From Smittia aterrima (lineage: Eukaryota > Arthropoda > Insecta > Diptera > Chironomidae): a stretch of 64,000 bases of DNA. The notes under the pieces were generated by a model that was given only the letters and a program-made list of their open reading frames with translations, had not been told where the DNA came from and made no database searches. This document shows, in pieces, positions 25,294-38,525 of the stretch. Location of the stretch: positions 14,446,001 through 14,510,000 of the forward strand of contig CP093831.1 of assembly GCA_033063855.1 (NCBI GenBank). Reading direction: 5' to 3'. Made by a program: the position numbers and the translations under genes. How positions within the stretch are numbered: position 1 is the stretch's first letter; each line of letters starts with the position of its first letter.

Positions 25294-26795
25294 TTACCAT
25301 TCGTCGGAGTAATCGTCAATAATAAACAAATCTTCTTGAGCATAATAAAGAAATTGATCGCAATCAAGGTTAGAGTCAGCGCTTAAAAGAGGAGAAACAG
25401 CGAAGCCATCTCTGTCAACACAAAACATTTTCCCATTCTGATCCTGAGTCGGCTCGTAGTTCCCGTTGTCTCGGCATCGCAAATTAAATTCAATGCCTAC
25501 GGTCTTGAAGATTCTCTCATCGTGAGCGCAATCTAAAAATGTTTGAATGTTTTTCGATTTGATGATAAACTTTAAATGAAAAACTCACTGCAGTTCATGC
25601 CTGATAACATCTTCGATGGAGTAGCGTAAGTAAGTCTACTTCCTTCAGTCGTTTGACAATATGCTCTTTGAAAGAAATTGAATTAAGGTCAACTGCTTGT
25701 GTCGTCATGGAGAACACAACTTACAAAGGATTGACAATTACAATATCTCCGTATGTTCCATCGTAGTTGCATTGAATTTGATTGGGCACAGTATTGATTG
25801 CTCCACGATTGATAAGTTTCTTCTGCATCATCTTCTGAGCGAAAGCGGCACTTTCACATTTCCTCAAGTATTGATCGCCATGGAAGCTCGAATTGTCTGA
25901 AAGCAGAACTGAATATAACGTTTTCGTTTGACTCAGGATTTCATTGACTTACAACACGGCAAATATGTCCATAAAGCTTCTGGAACAGCAAAAGTTTCTT
26001 TCAAGATGCTCCCATCAATTTCATCAGCGCACCAACAAATTCCCATGTCGCATTGAAGTTCTTCAAAATTTCCATTTGACAAGCAATGCAATGTAACGTC
26101 CAATCGACCCGACGCTTCCGCTTTGTGCCTTTGGCGACTGCAAGCGCATGACATTTTATCGGCTTCGCGCCACCAATCCCAACCAAAAACTCTCTCACCC
26201 GTGTCGGTAAAGCAAAAACATCTGAAAATTAAAAGAAATCGAAAATCTTTCTGTTAAGGTTTAAAAACATAAAAATTCGAACCTTCCTGTCAGTTTATCG
26301 CCTCGACATTGCTTCGCTGCATAAGTTCCGTCGATTTCGCAAGTGGGCTTCCAACCGATTTCATCGCTAAAATGCATTGTGTGGTAGCAAGAAGCTGAAA
26401 GTGAAAGGAAACCGAATAGCGGATATAAACAAACTGAAAATTAATTTACTTCGCTCAAGAATGCAATAAAAATCTTCATCACACTTAAGTCCCGGTGAGC
26501 ATTTTTTGTTTGCTCGAGTCGAACTGCAACCACTTTCTCCGCGACCTTGAAGATTAAAAATAAATGATTTTTACTTAGTAAACCAAAGATTTAATTTACC
26601 AATGCCCGAGCGACATCCGTGACAGCAATCGTTGGTGAATCGCGTGTCGAGAAACTCGCCCGCTGGGCAATCATTCGGCGTTAAACTTTCAGTACAGTTA
26701 AACTTCTTTTGGCAAGATTTGTAGTCAATTAAAGATCCATTTGCAACAAATTGAACGAACTGAAAAAAGACAAAAACTTTCCACAATGATTTCAT
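25294..26795 (-). CDS. Secreted cysteine-rich protein with thyroglobulin type-1-like repeats
   Basis: Seven exons: 26795-26600, 26545-26450, 26394-26283, 26221-25953, 25896-25725, 25665-25589 and 25532-25294, all phase-consistent, 386 aa. The start MKSLWKVFVFFQFVQFVANG is a signal peptide; an upstream in-frame Met would put 25 hydrophilic residues before it. At least two repeats show the thyroglobulin type-1 pattern (C...GTYAAKQC...CFCFTDTGERVFG, and C...GNFEELQC...CWCADEIDG), with two more degenerate Cys units after them (CNYDGTYGDI; CRDNGNYEP). Such repeats often inhibit cysteine proteases or bind extracellular partners. It has no transmembrane helix after the signal peptide. The exact orthologue is not recognised. 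Confidence 0.85.
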
Positions 26796-27084
26796 TTCGT
26801 CGCATGTCTTCTTCAAGACTGAACAGAAAATCCTCGAGCGTGATATCAATTTTGGTTTATCTGTAGTCAATGAAGCAAAACAACATGCTTCGACAACATA
26901 TTCGTGATAACGAAATTGCTTTTTCGCGATACAAAGTCAATTGGGGACTTTTATCGTGATTGACGACACTCAACACCGATTGAGGACTTAATTCTGAACT
27001 TTATTTTGATGAAGCAACTTAACTAATCGATTCTTACGTTTTGCTTTATTTTTAGTTCCCCCGGAAAGAAGATAAACGATAAGA

Positions 27085-30000
27085 ATGGACAAAAGTGGTT
27101 CTCCGCCTGGACCTAAAGTCTCTCAAATCGCCAACATTTTTCAAAGGAAGACATTTGACGATGACAAAGATGCTAAGGAGAATCCAGGAGGAAATGCAGT
27201 TATGCGAACAGAGTCACATGCTGCCCGCTTTAATAATGCTCGTGCGTTATTCGAAAAGCTTGGGGAAGGACGAATCAATCGTCCGACAACTTTCAGTATC
27301 AAACATTCAACAAGCAAAGATGATAACTTAAAAGATCCAAGTCCAGAACGTCAACGAACTCCGTCGCCAAAGAAAAAATTTGTAGGCATTAGCAATGGCA
27401 AGAATGACATTGGAATGATTCAAAATGTCTCAAGAATAAAAGAGAAGCCTGAGAAGCCAGAAAAACCAGAGAGAAAGTTCAACTCAAAGGAACTGATTGA
27501 GAAGCAAAAGAATTGGACGTCTCACTTCAGTAAATCGCGATCGTCTCCTTCCGCTGGAATAAATCGTTGCGATATCATCCGAACAGTTCCGGGAACTGGT
27601 GTCATCAACAACACTGACATCAATAAAATTCAAGAGAACGTTAAAGAGAATTTTAAGTCTTCAAAATCTGTTGAGTCCACACCAAGCCCGTCAATTCGAC
27701 AATCACAATATCCACCGGAGATTAAACCACGAACGACATCACGATCAAACTCGTTGACAAGCCCAACGAAAGCTCTACCCAACATTCCTTCGAAGCAAAG
27801 TCCCGAGCACATTCGATCGCAACGACAACCTGATGGAAGATCCGATGATGCTCCATTGAGAAAGAAGTCACTTGACTTTAGCGAACCATTACTTCATTCC
27901 ACCAACCACTCCTCACTTCCACCAGAAGTCCCATCAGGTCGACGATACAGCAGCGACAAAGAGAGCAGTAGTTTGACTTCACCAGCACATCCAATTGGGT
28001 CAGCAGCAAGCTCATCAGGAGCTTCGTCTCCGGTTCATACCGAAGATGAGAAGCAAGAAAATGAATCCAATGAAAAGACTCCTGCAGATGATGCCAACAG
28101 CGAAGGTGAGAACACTTGAGTTAATTTTTAAAGTAACACTTTCGTCAAAAACTCGAAGCGGCTTAAAATAAATTGCTACATTTGAGACGGTATTTTGTGA
28201 AACGAAAAAGAGAATTGCACTGGAGCGTTCTCTGAGTATTTAGGAAGTTTAATTTATTGTTCAAATCAAAATCTTGATGTTGGTCATTAAAATGTTTATT
28301 CAACTTTTCTCTATGAAGGTCAAAGATGTGAGCAGCTTAAAAGAAAATCTTTTATTTCTTCTTCCTGACATTTTAATCGTTCAAAAGTCACTTCAGTGAA
28401 CTCTTCTTAAAATCATCGCGGAGACAAATAACTTAATTGTTGAACAACAATCTCTCTCGATCCTCTCTCAGTACAAACAAAAACTTCGCGCACAAGGAAA
28501 TTGTAAAAGCCGATTCATCGTCTCAAATATTTTCTTTTCATTTTCGCCTTCGCTTTTTTTTCTTCTTTTTCCTCTTCGTCTGTCCCACACTCCCGAGCTA
28601 AGAGAGTGAACTCACATTATCATTAGTCGCGATCGTGTTGTCACATGGTGATCTTCACTTTACTCTATTCGCTTTGTTTTGATCGAAGCGTTCTTGAGTG
28701 TTTTTAATTGAATAAATTTAACTGCAATCGTCGGCGATTCCAGTCAAAATATATTTTATTTAAATTCATTTGATGGCATTACTTGTGTGTGAGCTGAGCA
28801 GTTTAGAATAGCCACGATGATTCTTGATATTTATATTTCGAATCATTGAAAGAGATGTAAAGTCAAAGGGGGAGAAAAAGACGCGAAGTGAATGTTAATA
28901 TTAAAAAATTGTTTCCTCCATCTAAAAATACTGCAAGAGTGAAAAATGTCTAAAAATATATCACCAACTAAGGGAATCGAAAATTTCTCGTGTCATTTTA
29001 CTGTGCTTCCAGTACTGAGTCGCGTTCCGGGTTTCGGAGCACATTGAAAGAAGATAAAATAACATTGAGTGATCGCGAAAAACTTTTCTTTACAAAAATA
29101 ATTCGACACCTTCAGTGCATCACATAACGCCGCGAAAATTAAGCTTCGTTTCCACCAACAGTCTCCGTATGAGCAATAAAGTCTCAAAGAAGAAAAAGTT
29201 TGCGTCAAAAACAATTTAAAGTGAAATTATTCATCGACAAAGTCAACAGCTTCTTGCTCTGACGTCCGGCAGAGTTTGATGCCCACTAAATCTCCGCGCG
29301 GAATAATATTTTGTTACTGCTGAGGTCTTTAACGATTCCAGAGTAAAGTTGAAAGCCATGTGGGACGATTAAATATTTCGAAGATTGAATTGAGCGCTAG
29401 TCACAAATATTAATGTGAATATTTGTCTTTTGCTGTTGTTGTCTTCTTAAGTTTATTTTGTTAAGAGTCTCAACTTTGATTCGCCCCGGAAATCGACAAA
29501 CCACAATTTGAAAGAGAGATATCGCGAATGAGAAGAAGATCTTCCACTGAGAAAATTACTTTCGCGAAAACATTTCGATCCTAGCGAAACAATTACATAA
29601 ATACGCGTCGTTAAATCGCGGAATTTTATTGTTTTGCTCCAATTTCTTGTTCGATTCGCGTTTAATTCTAAACTGTGTGACAGACTGTCGTGTGATTTGA
29701 GTGCTCATTTCACGAGGAAAAGAATGAGCTGCTAGTAAAAGTTTTGGGATAAGCGGAAATAACTGAGATTGAGAGACACTTCCTGTAACAGATAGTTAGT
29801 TTAATAATATTTACAATGAATGCTATGTGTTCAAGTTTAAGGCGCTTCTGTATTAACTGCAAAGGTTTGTCAAAAAAATTCTAAAGAATAAATTCGTTAA
29901 TTTCCTTGTTAAAGAGTTCTTCGATTTTGCTCTCCTGTGTCTTGTTTGATTTTATTTGCATCCAAGCAGTAATGTCTCCTTCATTTTGACAAGAGACGGC

Positions 30001-33000
30001 AAGATATGCACAAGCTCCGCGACCATCCTCAAACATTTTTGTTGACAAATAAGTTTCAAAGTTCTTGCCGCCGATATTAATTTTTCCTTTCTGTTCTTCC
30101 ATCAATTGATCGATCCATTTCGGATCTTCGATTTGGTCTGATGCTCTGTCATTTTCATAGTTTTCTCTTGGCAAAGCTTCCTGTGTCGGCGACGAGTTGA
30201 ATGGCGTTTTCAATCGACCGTCTTGCATTTGCAAAATCATTTCATTCAAGTAAACGTTACGATTTAGTTTTTCGTCGGCAGCGTTTGACGTCATTACTCC
30301 CAACTTTAAAAGCCATTTCTTAGCCAACTTCTGTTGATCTTCGTTAAGTTTCTTGATTGCTTCATCTGCAAACTGCAGCAAGAACAAATAATTCTCGTCC
30401 AATCGAGCAAGGATATCAAATCTTGATTTAATTGGTGCTCCTTCTGCCATTGTTACGAAATAGTTTCCTTTCACAACAAAATTTTCAATGTCAAGAGTCC
30501 AAGATTTAAGAAACAAATTTAGTAAATAAATTTTCTGACAAGCGATGACTAAGATTGACAATTTATTTTCTTTTCATTTCATAGGAAAAACTCGCTCACA
30601 AAACGGCGATGATGGTGATGATGACAAAGTACATCGACGATCGAAGAAGGTCTCGAGTATCTGTATTCAGTTGCCAGCAGCTGGTTTGGGTCAGCGTCCT
30701 CCAAGCGTTCACAGTTCTTCGACAACCGATGATGGCGGATTCTTGGAGCCCTCCCCGGAAATCAAAGCCCTTAAACAATCTTATGACTTTGAAAATGATA
30801 TGCCCCCGGTTCCACCAATTCCATCATCACATCCTGATGTCATCAGCGACTTGACTTACGTTGATCTTGCTCATCGCGCTCAACCAGAAGGAATCGAGAG
30901 TGACGAAGTGTATGATGAAAATGAATCGTATCGTCGCGTAGAAAATGGAGACGAGCTCAAGAAAGAGAAAATTGTTTATGCAACAATCAAGCCAGAACTG
31001 CCGGTAAAAGAAGTTGTATACGAGAAAGAAAATATTCTTGAGATTGACGCTGTTGAGCCAAAGGTTGAAACGATTGATTTCGATAAAAGTTACATAAGTC
31101 CTCAGCGAATTTTGGATCCTACTCGAGCACATCTCCACGATGAAGAAGAAGTCGATTTCGTTATGAATAAGAAGCTACCTCCAGAGCCTCCAGGGGAACG
31201 ATCAGAAACAGAGACTGAAGAAGAAGAGGAACCTCTGCCGTTGAAAAGAGTTCCACCTCCAATTCCTGAACTTAACTCTCCATTAGATCTTCAGGACGTT
31301 GAGTTTGCTGATGCAAGCGATCACGACGAGAACGACGTTAACACTAGGAAGATAAGTAATGCAGGTGAAACGCAGATTCCTGACGCAATGACAGCAGATG
31401 AGGCTGATCGACTGTTGAGCTCAAGGTAAAGAAATTAGTTGCATAAAAAATCGTTTAAGTTGTTAGAAAATTAATTTGCTTATGTATCGTTTCTTTCACA
31501 TTCATCCTCATAAACAACTCAACACACAAATCTACACAATTGCCATGCTCGAATCATTCATTATTTCTGATTTTGCTCGATGTAATCACAAAACTTAGAA
31601 TTTTGGAAAACAAAATGAGGTAAAACCGAAATAGAGTCTTCAAATTCTTTTACTGATCGTCTCAAAACTTGACTATTTTAGGCAACAGTCGTTATTGTCA
31701 GATGAGCAGGCTCGTGAGGTGGAAGCAATTTTGTCGAACAACAAGGAACTTCCACCATTGCCCAAAGAACTTCCACCGTTACCGAAGGAGCTTCCTCCGC
31801 TACCAAAAGAACCCGCCACTCGTAAACGTTCTGATGATGAACCCGACTGGCTTCGTGATGTTCTTGAGAGTAGCGGAAATAAATCCGAATTTCAAAACAA
31901 CGACGACAGTAACTTGCTCAATCAGGCAATTCAAGCGTCTGACTCGATCGTCTCAGTGGAATCAAATAAAAGTGCCAATGACAGCATCGCTAACAACACT
32001 ACGACTTCTGACAGTTTCAATATCGGCAGTCGAGTCGAAACTAATCGCGATGTATCAATCATCAGCTCTGAAACCTCTCTAGTCGAAGCCGATGCATCTG
32101 GCGATGAATCACTTCAAATGGAATATCCGCCAATGCCAAGCAAAGAAGTTTTCGTGAATCAAGATGGAGTTCACTTCTTCGAAGATGGTAATTTCTGGAT
32201 GGAAGTCCCTGGACTGCTGGAAAATGATCGCGATGACGACGAGGACAGTAACATTCCAGTCAAGAAAACGGGATTCAAAATTAAGTTCAGCACTGCGCCC
32301 ATTCAAGTTTTCTCAACATTCTCTGTGAACGATTACGATCGACGCAATGAAGATGTCGACCCTGTTGCAGCCTCCGCTGAATATGAATTGGAAAAGAGAG
32401 TTGAGAAAATGCATGTTTTCCCTGTGGAGCTAATGAAAGGACAGGAAGGACTTGGATTGAGCATCATTGGAAGTAAGATCAAAAGTTTTAATCTTCGATT
32501 ATTTCGATTCTAATTTCATTTTGTATTTTAGTGGGAGTTGGTGCAGATAGCGGTCTCGAGAAACTTGGAATATTTGTAAAAACCATCACAGACAATGGAG
32601 CTGCAGCTCGCGATGGAAGAATTCATGTCAATGACCAAATTATTGAAGTTGATGGTAAGAGTTTGGTTGGAGTGACACAAGCCTACGCTGCTTCTGTTTT
32701 GAGAAACACTTCTGGACTCGTAAAGTTCCAAATTGGTCGTGAGAAGGATCCCGACAACTCTGAAGTGGCACAGCTCATTCGTCAAAGTCTTCAAGCAGAT
32801 AAGGAGAAGGAGGAAAGAATTCGAAGGCAGCAAGAAGAATACATGCGACGAACTTCAGAAGATTCGACGCTTCCTGTCTCCGCCAACTCATCGCTCTCTG
32901 AAGGTCCAATGTCACCCACAACTGCTGCAATCGATTCGCTTTTTGATGCTGACTTGAATCATTCAAGTGATGTTGAATCACTCAAGCGAATCCTACAAGA

Positions 33001-35475
33001 AGTGAGTTGAAATTTGATTCTTTTCTGTTTTTAAATGTCAGTGAAACGTTTGCCGCATAACTAACAAAGAAGTCTTAAAACTGACTCATTAATTTTGAGT
33101 GAGTTGGTCTTCGCAAATCTTATAGAGAGTTGCTTCTAACATCAACTTGTTTGTTTCTTCCTTTTTTTGTTTGTTTCTTGCATCTGTTCTTAAAATTTTG
33201 CTAGAAAATCAAAATGATCGCACTGCATGAAGGCGAAATGATGAACATGAAAAAAATGGTAAGAACTTCATTTATGCTTTTGTTTATGTTTTCTTCTTTA
33301 AAAGATTGTGATTACGAGAAAATTAAACGATTTCTTTTATTTGTAATTTAGCTTGTCAAGTACCAAGCGACGTGCAATGAAACTGAAATCATCAACGAGA
33401 AGTTAAAACAAACTGAACGCGAAGTCGCTGACATTCGTAAAGAGGCTAACAATTACCAAAATATGCTGCAACAGTCACAGACACAATACTCAACACTCGA
33501 ACGGAAATATGGAAAGGTTAAGAAGATGCTACGTGATTTCCAACAACGCGATCGCGATATGGTAAAAAGTTTCTTTCTTTTTTCAACACATTCACTAACA
33601 TTTAATGAAATTTTAGATCCAATTCCAAGAGTACTACCTTCAACATCTCCAAGAAAAAGACACGGAATACAACGCTTTGGTGAAGAAGTTGAAAGATAGA
33701 GTCATATCTTTGGAACAAGAACTTCAAGACACACAAAAGCGAGCTGGTCTTCCTGTCTCATTGCCATATGACAGTTCAAGCCTCAAACTGACACCACAAA
33801 TGACGCGAAAGCAACCACCAAAGCCACTCTTCCAGAAGAAGATTGAAACAGAATATTCCGATTTAGAAATTTCTGATTTATCACCTGACGCTGAAGGCGA
33901 AGATGGGAAAACTGCAACTGTTGAAAGAAAAATTCCTGTGAAGGATGAATTCGACACTGCGATTCCAAAACACGAATTGCTTGACTCGTCTGCTAGTAAA
34001 AGCAAAAAAGATTTAGCGTCTCGTGGTGCTCTTGCCAATCGTCAATTACCGTCGTCAAAAAAGTTGGGAAGTAGCAACAGCAGCTCAAATGGAACTCTCG
34101 ATGAAAGCGAAGAAGAAACAAATATTGACGTTGCTAACAACAATCCAACTTTTACTAACGGAGTTCACTACTCAACACCAGCAGTGAACAAACCGGCAGT
34201 CTCTCCTTCGATCCCACTTTACGCTCAAGTTCACAAAGAAAAGGAAAGAAGCGATGTAACCTCGCCAGTAGCAGCATTTAATATTAAGACTCATTCAACT
34301 ATTCCAAACATATTTCGTGACAACATTGGAGGCAAAATAAGCAGTTCTAGTTATGGCAGTGATTTGAATGCTTCATCGTACGAAAGCGACATGGGCTCAT
34401 CAAATGATAAATTAGATGATCAGTCACCTGACAGTTGGATGTATCCAAGTCGTCGACCGAAAGGACTTAAAGGAATCACCCCACCGTCACTTGCTGAACA
34501 GTTGAAGGAGCGACTTGCTGAGCGAGAAGGTAAACGACTCAACGAAGATGGATCATCAAGAGACTCCAGCGACGATTTTTCCGATCTCAACCCACCCAAC
34601 CCCGAAAGACTCTCTCAGAATTTATTGAGCGAGATTAAGAAGGCTGTAAACGAGGCTCAGCCTAAAGGTAACGTATTGATTTAGTGCAAAACTCTGCTTG
34701 CTTGCGTAACAGACGAGGATTCGACGGGACTCCGTCAGGCACCTCAGAGAATGATTGTGTGAGCCGTAGCTATTAGAATGTCGTTTAGCGCTGCTATAGT
34801 TGACTGCATTAATCAAAATCAAATTAAAATTATAAATTTATTTGGTTTTTCTTTTTCTTTTTTGCCGGTTTGATTCTTTCTTGTGTCTACTTTCTGATCG
34901 GAAATCTATAGTTAAAAATATTGTTCCGCAAACGTTATCCCCACCAGGTTCGACTCCTTGGAAGCAACAAGGTCCACCATCTCCATCTTCAGCTTCGAGC
35001 GATTCGTCGCCTGCATATTCGCCAAGTCGTACATTAGATCTATCCGGCTCATCTACAAGTTTTTCGAGTGATCGTGTCAAAATGTCGACTCATCAGTGGA
35101 AGAGCGGTCCAGTCGAGCAGTGGAACAATGAACAGGTTAGATAGAGATCAAGGCTGACCGTCAAGATCATCTTAATTTACCTTTTTGCATCCTCAGGTTT
35201 GTCATTGGCTGTTAGGCATTAGTATGGAGCATCACGTGCCAAAGTTTATTGAGCATGGCGTTGAAGGGGGCGCTCTCCTTCAACTCGACTCGCGAGACTT
35301 CAAAATTCTCAATGTTCTTGCCGATGATAAAAAGTTGATGAAGAAAAACATCAAAGAACTTAAGCGATTGAATGAAAAAGAGCGACGTCAAAACGAGAAA
35401 GACTTAAAGGAGCGCGAGAAAATGATCAAGAAAGCTGAGAAGAAGGCTGCCAAGGAGAAGAAAGTCAAGAAGTAG
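27085..35475 (+). CDS. Spn: Spinophilin / neurabin (actin- and PP1-binding PDZ scaffold)
   Basis: Nine exons: 27085-28105, 30585-31425, 31682-32472, 32532-33001, 33205-33258, 33352-33561, 33617-34667, 34912-35135 and 35197-35475, about 1646 aa. A TTTTTAG acceptor at 27054-27055 implies an upstream non-coding exon. The N-terminus (KVSQIANIFQRK through HAARFNNARALFEKLGE) is the F-actin-binding segment. The PP1 docking motif KIKFS (about residue 820) is followed by the neurabin block STAPIQVFSTFSVNDYDRRN. A PDZ domain (about 865-957, carboxylate loop GLGLSIIG), a long coiled coil (about 1042-1165) and a SAM domain (about 1550-1612, WNNEQVCHWLLGISMEH) follow. A 2.5 kb first intron hosts an antisense gene. 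The protein targets PP1 to actin-rich sites such as synapses. Confidence 0.96.
29881..30450 (-). CDS. Small intronless protein, DUF4485-like, nested antisense in spinophilin intron 1
   Basis: 189 codons from MAEGAPIKSRFDIL; the open frame extends 37 codons further upstream but that part is hydrophobic and unlike the rest. LDENYLFLLQFADEAIKKL, KWLLKLG, RNVYLNEMILQMQDGRLKTPF and PRENYE resemble the DUF4485 pattern (found, for example, near the N-terminus of CEP112/CCDC46). The C-terminal half matches nothing I know. An intronless gene inside a host intron on the opposite strand suggests a retrogene or a testis-biased gene; that is inference. The family call is from memory and moderate. Confidence 0.6.
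   Translation of the reverse strand: MAEGAPIKSRFDILARLDENYLFLLQFADEAIKKLNEDQQKLAKKWLLKLGVMTSNAADEKLNRNVYLNEMILQMQDGRLKTPFNSSPTQEALPRENYENDRASDQIEDPKWIDQLMEEQKGKINIGGKNFETYLSTKMFEDGRGACAYLAVSCQNEGDITAWMQIKSNKTQESKIEELFNKEINEFIL
31599..31619 (+). other. Candidate 21-nt microexon of spinophilin
   Basis: Flanked by CTTAG and GTAAAA, it inserts exactly seven codons (AG|A ATT TTG GAA AAC AAA ATG AG|G) between exons 2 and 3 without changing phase, adding ILENKMR. The flanking introns would be 173 and 62 nt, normal for this genome. No expression evidence is available. Confidence 0.45.
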
Positions 35476-37034
35476 AAATATTCTCTCTATCGTCCAAATA
35501 ACATAAATTACGTGCAAAACTAAGAAGTTTTTGTATTTTTGTTATTCTTTCATAATTCGAAGACATTTTTTCATTTGTACAAAAGACTTGAATAATTAAT
35601 CAAAACATAATGCTTAGAATCTTTTAATTTATTTAAGTTTTAACTCAATACGCGACAGTTTGCTTCGCTAAAAGTTTTCGAGTCATAGTTAGATTTTTTT
35701 TTTGTGGTTGGTCAGTTATTTAAGATAACGCATTTCATTCTCTTTCATTTTACCTTTGATGCATAGCGTTAGATTTAAAATCATAATAATAATCGTACAT
35801 TAGAACTCGTGTCTACAACAGAACCCAAACACTTAACAAATTTCAAGTGAAACATGAAAATGAACTTTTTAAGAAGACGACAACAAACTATTTAAATTAT
35901 TTATTCGCATTCGCTATTAAAACGACATCCTTCGTATAAATATTTGAATTGTTTTTGAAGACAGTTAAGGAATCTTAGATTGTAAGAGAAAGGAAATCCA
36001 TGAAACGAGAATTTTTCAACAAAACAAATCAGACTTCATAGCAAAACAAGAGAAGAAATGTGTCAAAGTAGAGTTTTTATTCCGAAACGGATTTCCGCCT
36101 AAGTAAACCCAAATGGTCCATGTCACAAGCCATTTATCACTCAAATCGATATTCAGAAAAAGATAAATTTAGTTCCATCAATAATAAAACATTTTTTTAA
36201 ACGGAAGACTCAAGTGAACTCCTTTTGATATTTGATAGATGAGGGAACTTTTTTTTATTGACAAAGTGTTTTTGAGAAAAATCAACTCGTAGAAGGAGAA
36301 ATGCTCGTAGTGCAAAACATAATGAATTTAAAATTTAATCATAAGACCGACGGTAAACAAAACATCAAAATTTGTTAGACTTTAGAAAAATTAAACTGAC
36401 ACGTAAATTAAATGTTGACACACGTGGATTGCTCCAGGTGTTTGAGTTATGACAACAAGTATGTCACAAATTATCTTCATTACTGGCCTAAATTAAATAA
36501 AACCGTAATTAATCTTCAAGATTCGTTTCTGCTGATTCCAGTTCGTCAATGTCCACGTGTGTCCGTTAAAAGAAGACTCAAATTAATGTTTCTTACCATC
36601 ACGATATCGTGAAAGTCCTTTTTGAAAATTTGGAGAAAAAAAAATGTTGAATAAGCCGACTTAGAAGTGACAAATGTAAAAGCCGAAATTGGCCAATGAA
36701 TTAAAGTGATTGCATAATAAAAAAATAAATTATTCAAATATTTGTGTTTGGATTTATCACAAGAGTTTGATGATCTCGCTATTTGTTGACGGAAGGAAAT
36801 TTTTCACCTTGAAAATCTCCAAAACGAAAGCTGACATTTTAGTTTTCATTTCCTGTCAGCAGAAATCTCCAAAAAACAAATCTGTTCATGATCGTTTGTC
36901 CGGTTCTTCTTCCGAAAGCTTCAATGTAAAATCGAGTTTTTTAAGCAATAAACGGAATGAATTTTCAGTCTTACTTTTGATTTCGTTGTGTTCGCTTGTT
37001 TTTTAAAATCGCGAGAATAAAATATTTCAGTGCA
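35476..37034. other. Spinophilin 3' UTR and spacer
   Basis: Contains the spinophilin 3' UTR. No further exon is recognisable until the acceptor at 37030 (ATATTTCAG) that precedes the first CRAL-TRIO gene and implies a 5' UTR intron for it. Confidence 0.5.
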
Positions 37035-38059
37035 ATGTACGATCCTGATTTGAAAGAAAAGTTTCAGAAAATTATTTCTGAAGCTTTCGACAAGGAAAAG
37101 ACGATGAAGGAACATGACGTTTGCCAAGACGAAATCGACGAATTTCGAGAATTAATGCACTCATCAGAATACTTTCCCAAGGCGATGCTCGACAAATTCC
37201 TTCTTCTTGTTTTGATTGCTTGCAACAAGAGAATGGATAAGTGTGTGAACCTGATGCACAACTACTTGAAATGCATAAAAGATTCTCCAGAGTTTTTCGC
37301 CAATCGCGTTTATGAGGATAAAGGAGTTCAAAAAGCCTTGGAGAATCAATATTTCTTCACTCTACCACCCACACCGAAGAATTACAATCTCTTCTTCCAT
37401 AAATTGCAAAGCACTGAACCGAAGAAATATGTTTTTGACGAATCTGAGAAAGTATTGTTGATGTCTGTTGGTAAGTAAAGACAATAAAATGCGAAATTTG
37501 AGACAAACATTTAAGATTCCGTGCGTCACAGAAACTTGTCTTTTCAATTATGGACCCAGGGACGGAATGGTGTTCTTGTTTGATATGAAAGGTGCTCGGG
37601 CTGGCCACTTGTTTCAAGCGAAACTGAGTTCGATCCGAAAGATTCTCAAGGTCGTTCAAGACGGTTGCCCGTTTAAGATTCGTGAGATTCATATTCTCAA
37701 CACAGTTCCATTCGTCGATGCAATTTTAGGTAAATTTAATCATTTTTCGACGTTCACGGTTGAAGTAAAATTAAATAAATCTTTCAGCTATGATTAAGCC
37801 ATTCATCAGATCGCATCTAATGAAGCGTGTTCACTTCCATCCACCAAACTTGAATTACGAGAAATTTTACGAGGAATGGATTCCAAAGTCATGTCTTCCA
37901 TCAGATTATGGCGGTGACCTTGACAGCGTTGAAGAGTTGCATAACGATCACAGATCATCTTTAAAGAAAATGACAGACTTCTTTCTTATCCAGGAGCGTC
38001 TGCTTAATTTAGAATTGGAAGAATATGATTTTGATGATCGAGAGAGCACGAGAGTGTAA
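37035..38059 (+). CDS. CRAL-TRIO (Sec14-like) domain protein 1
   Basis: Three coding exons, 37035-37470, 37532-37729 and 37788-38059, encode 301 aa. The frame opens 13 codons earlier, but a TTTCAG acceptor at 37030 makes the ATG at 37035 the likely start. An N-terminal helical region (LMHSSEYFPKAMLDKFLLLV) is followed by the lipid-binding core: YGPRDGMVFLFDMKGARAGHLF, then IREIHILNTVPFVDAIL, then FIRSHLMKRVHFH, then LPSDYGGDLDSVEELH. This order matches insect alpha-tocopherol-transfer-like / CRAL-TRIO proteins that carry small hydrophobic ligands in the cytosol. It differs from the other three copies in having a single exon where they have exons 1 and 2 split by a long intron, so it is the outgroup member of the cluster. 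Confidence 0.9.
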
Positions 38060-38525
38060 ATAAAGTTAATTTTATGATAATTTTAAATTTTCATCTGTAG
38101 ACCGGTTGATCAACCTAACACAAATACAAATGATCGCCAAATAAACGACAGTTGGATACTGTAAACAAATTATATTCAAAATGAGTCATTTCAGAACTGT
38201 TTCAGTTTAGCTTAAGCAGTTCAGCTTAGAATATAAAAACAGGAGGAACACTCATGCGATTCTTTGAAGATGAAAACTTTAGAAAATTTAAACTCTAAGT
38301 AACATTTATTCAGAAGTTTAAGAAAGAAATAACTAAAAGGCTTTTTATCAGGTAAATTTGAAGTTCAAAATTCAACGGTTGTGGAGTAAAAAAAAAAATT
38401 AAAATTGAGTTTTCGAAAGAAGAACAAAAATTTGATGAAACACTGACCTCATTCAAACTTTTTTGAGTTTTCTCTTTTATTTCATTCAGTTTTAAAATAA
38501 ATGTTGAATCGAAAAGACTCCGAAG

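Noticed and set aside
25697..25900. Plus-strand frame across the thyroglobulin-type gene
   Set aside because: It is antisense to exon 5, whose frame is supported by cysteine pattern and splice phases.
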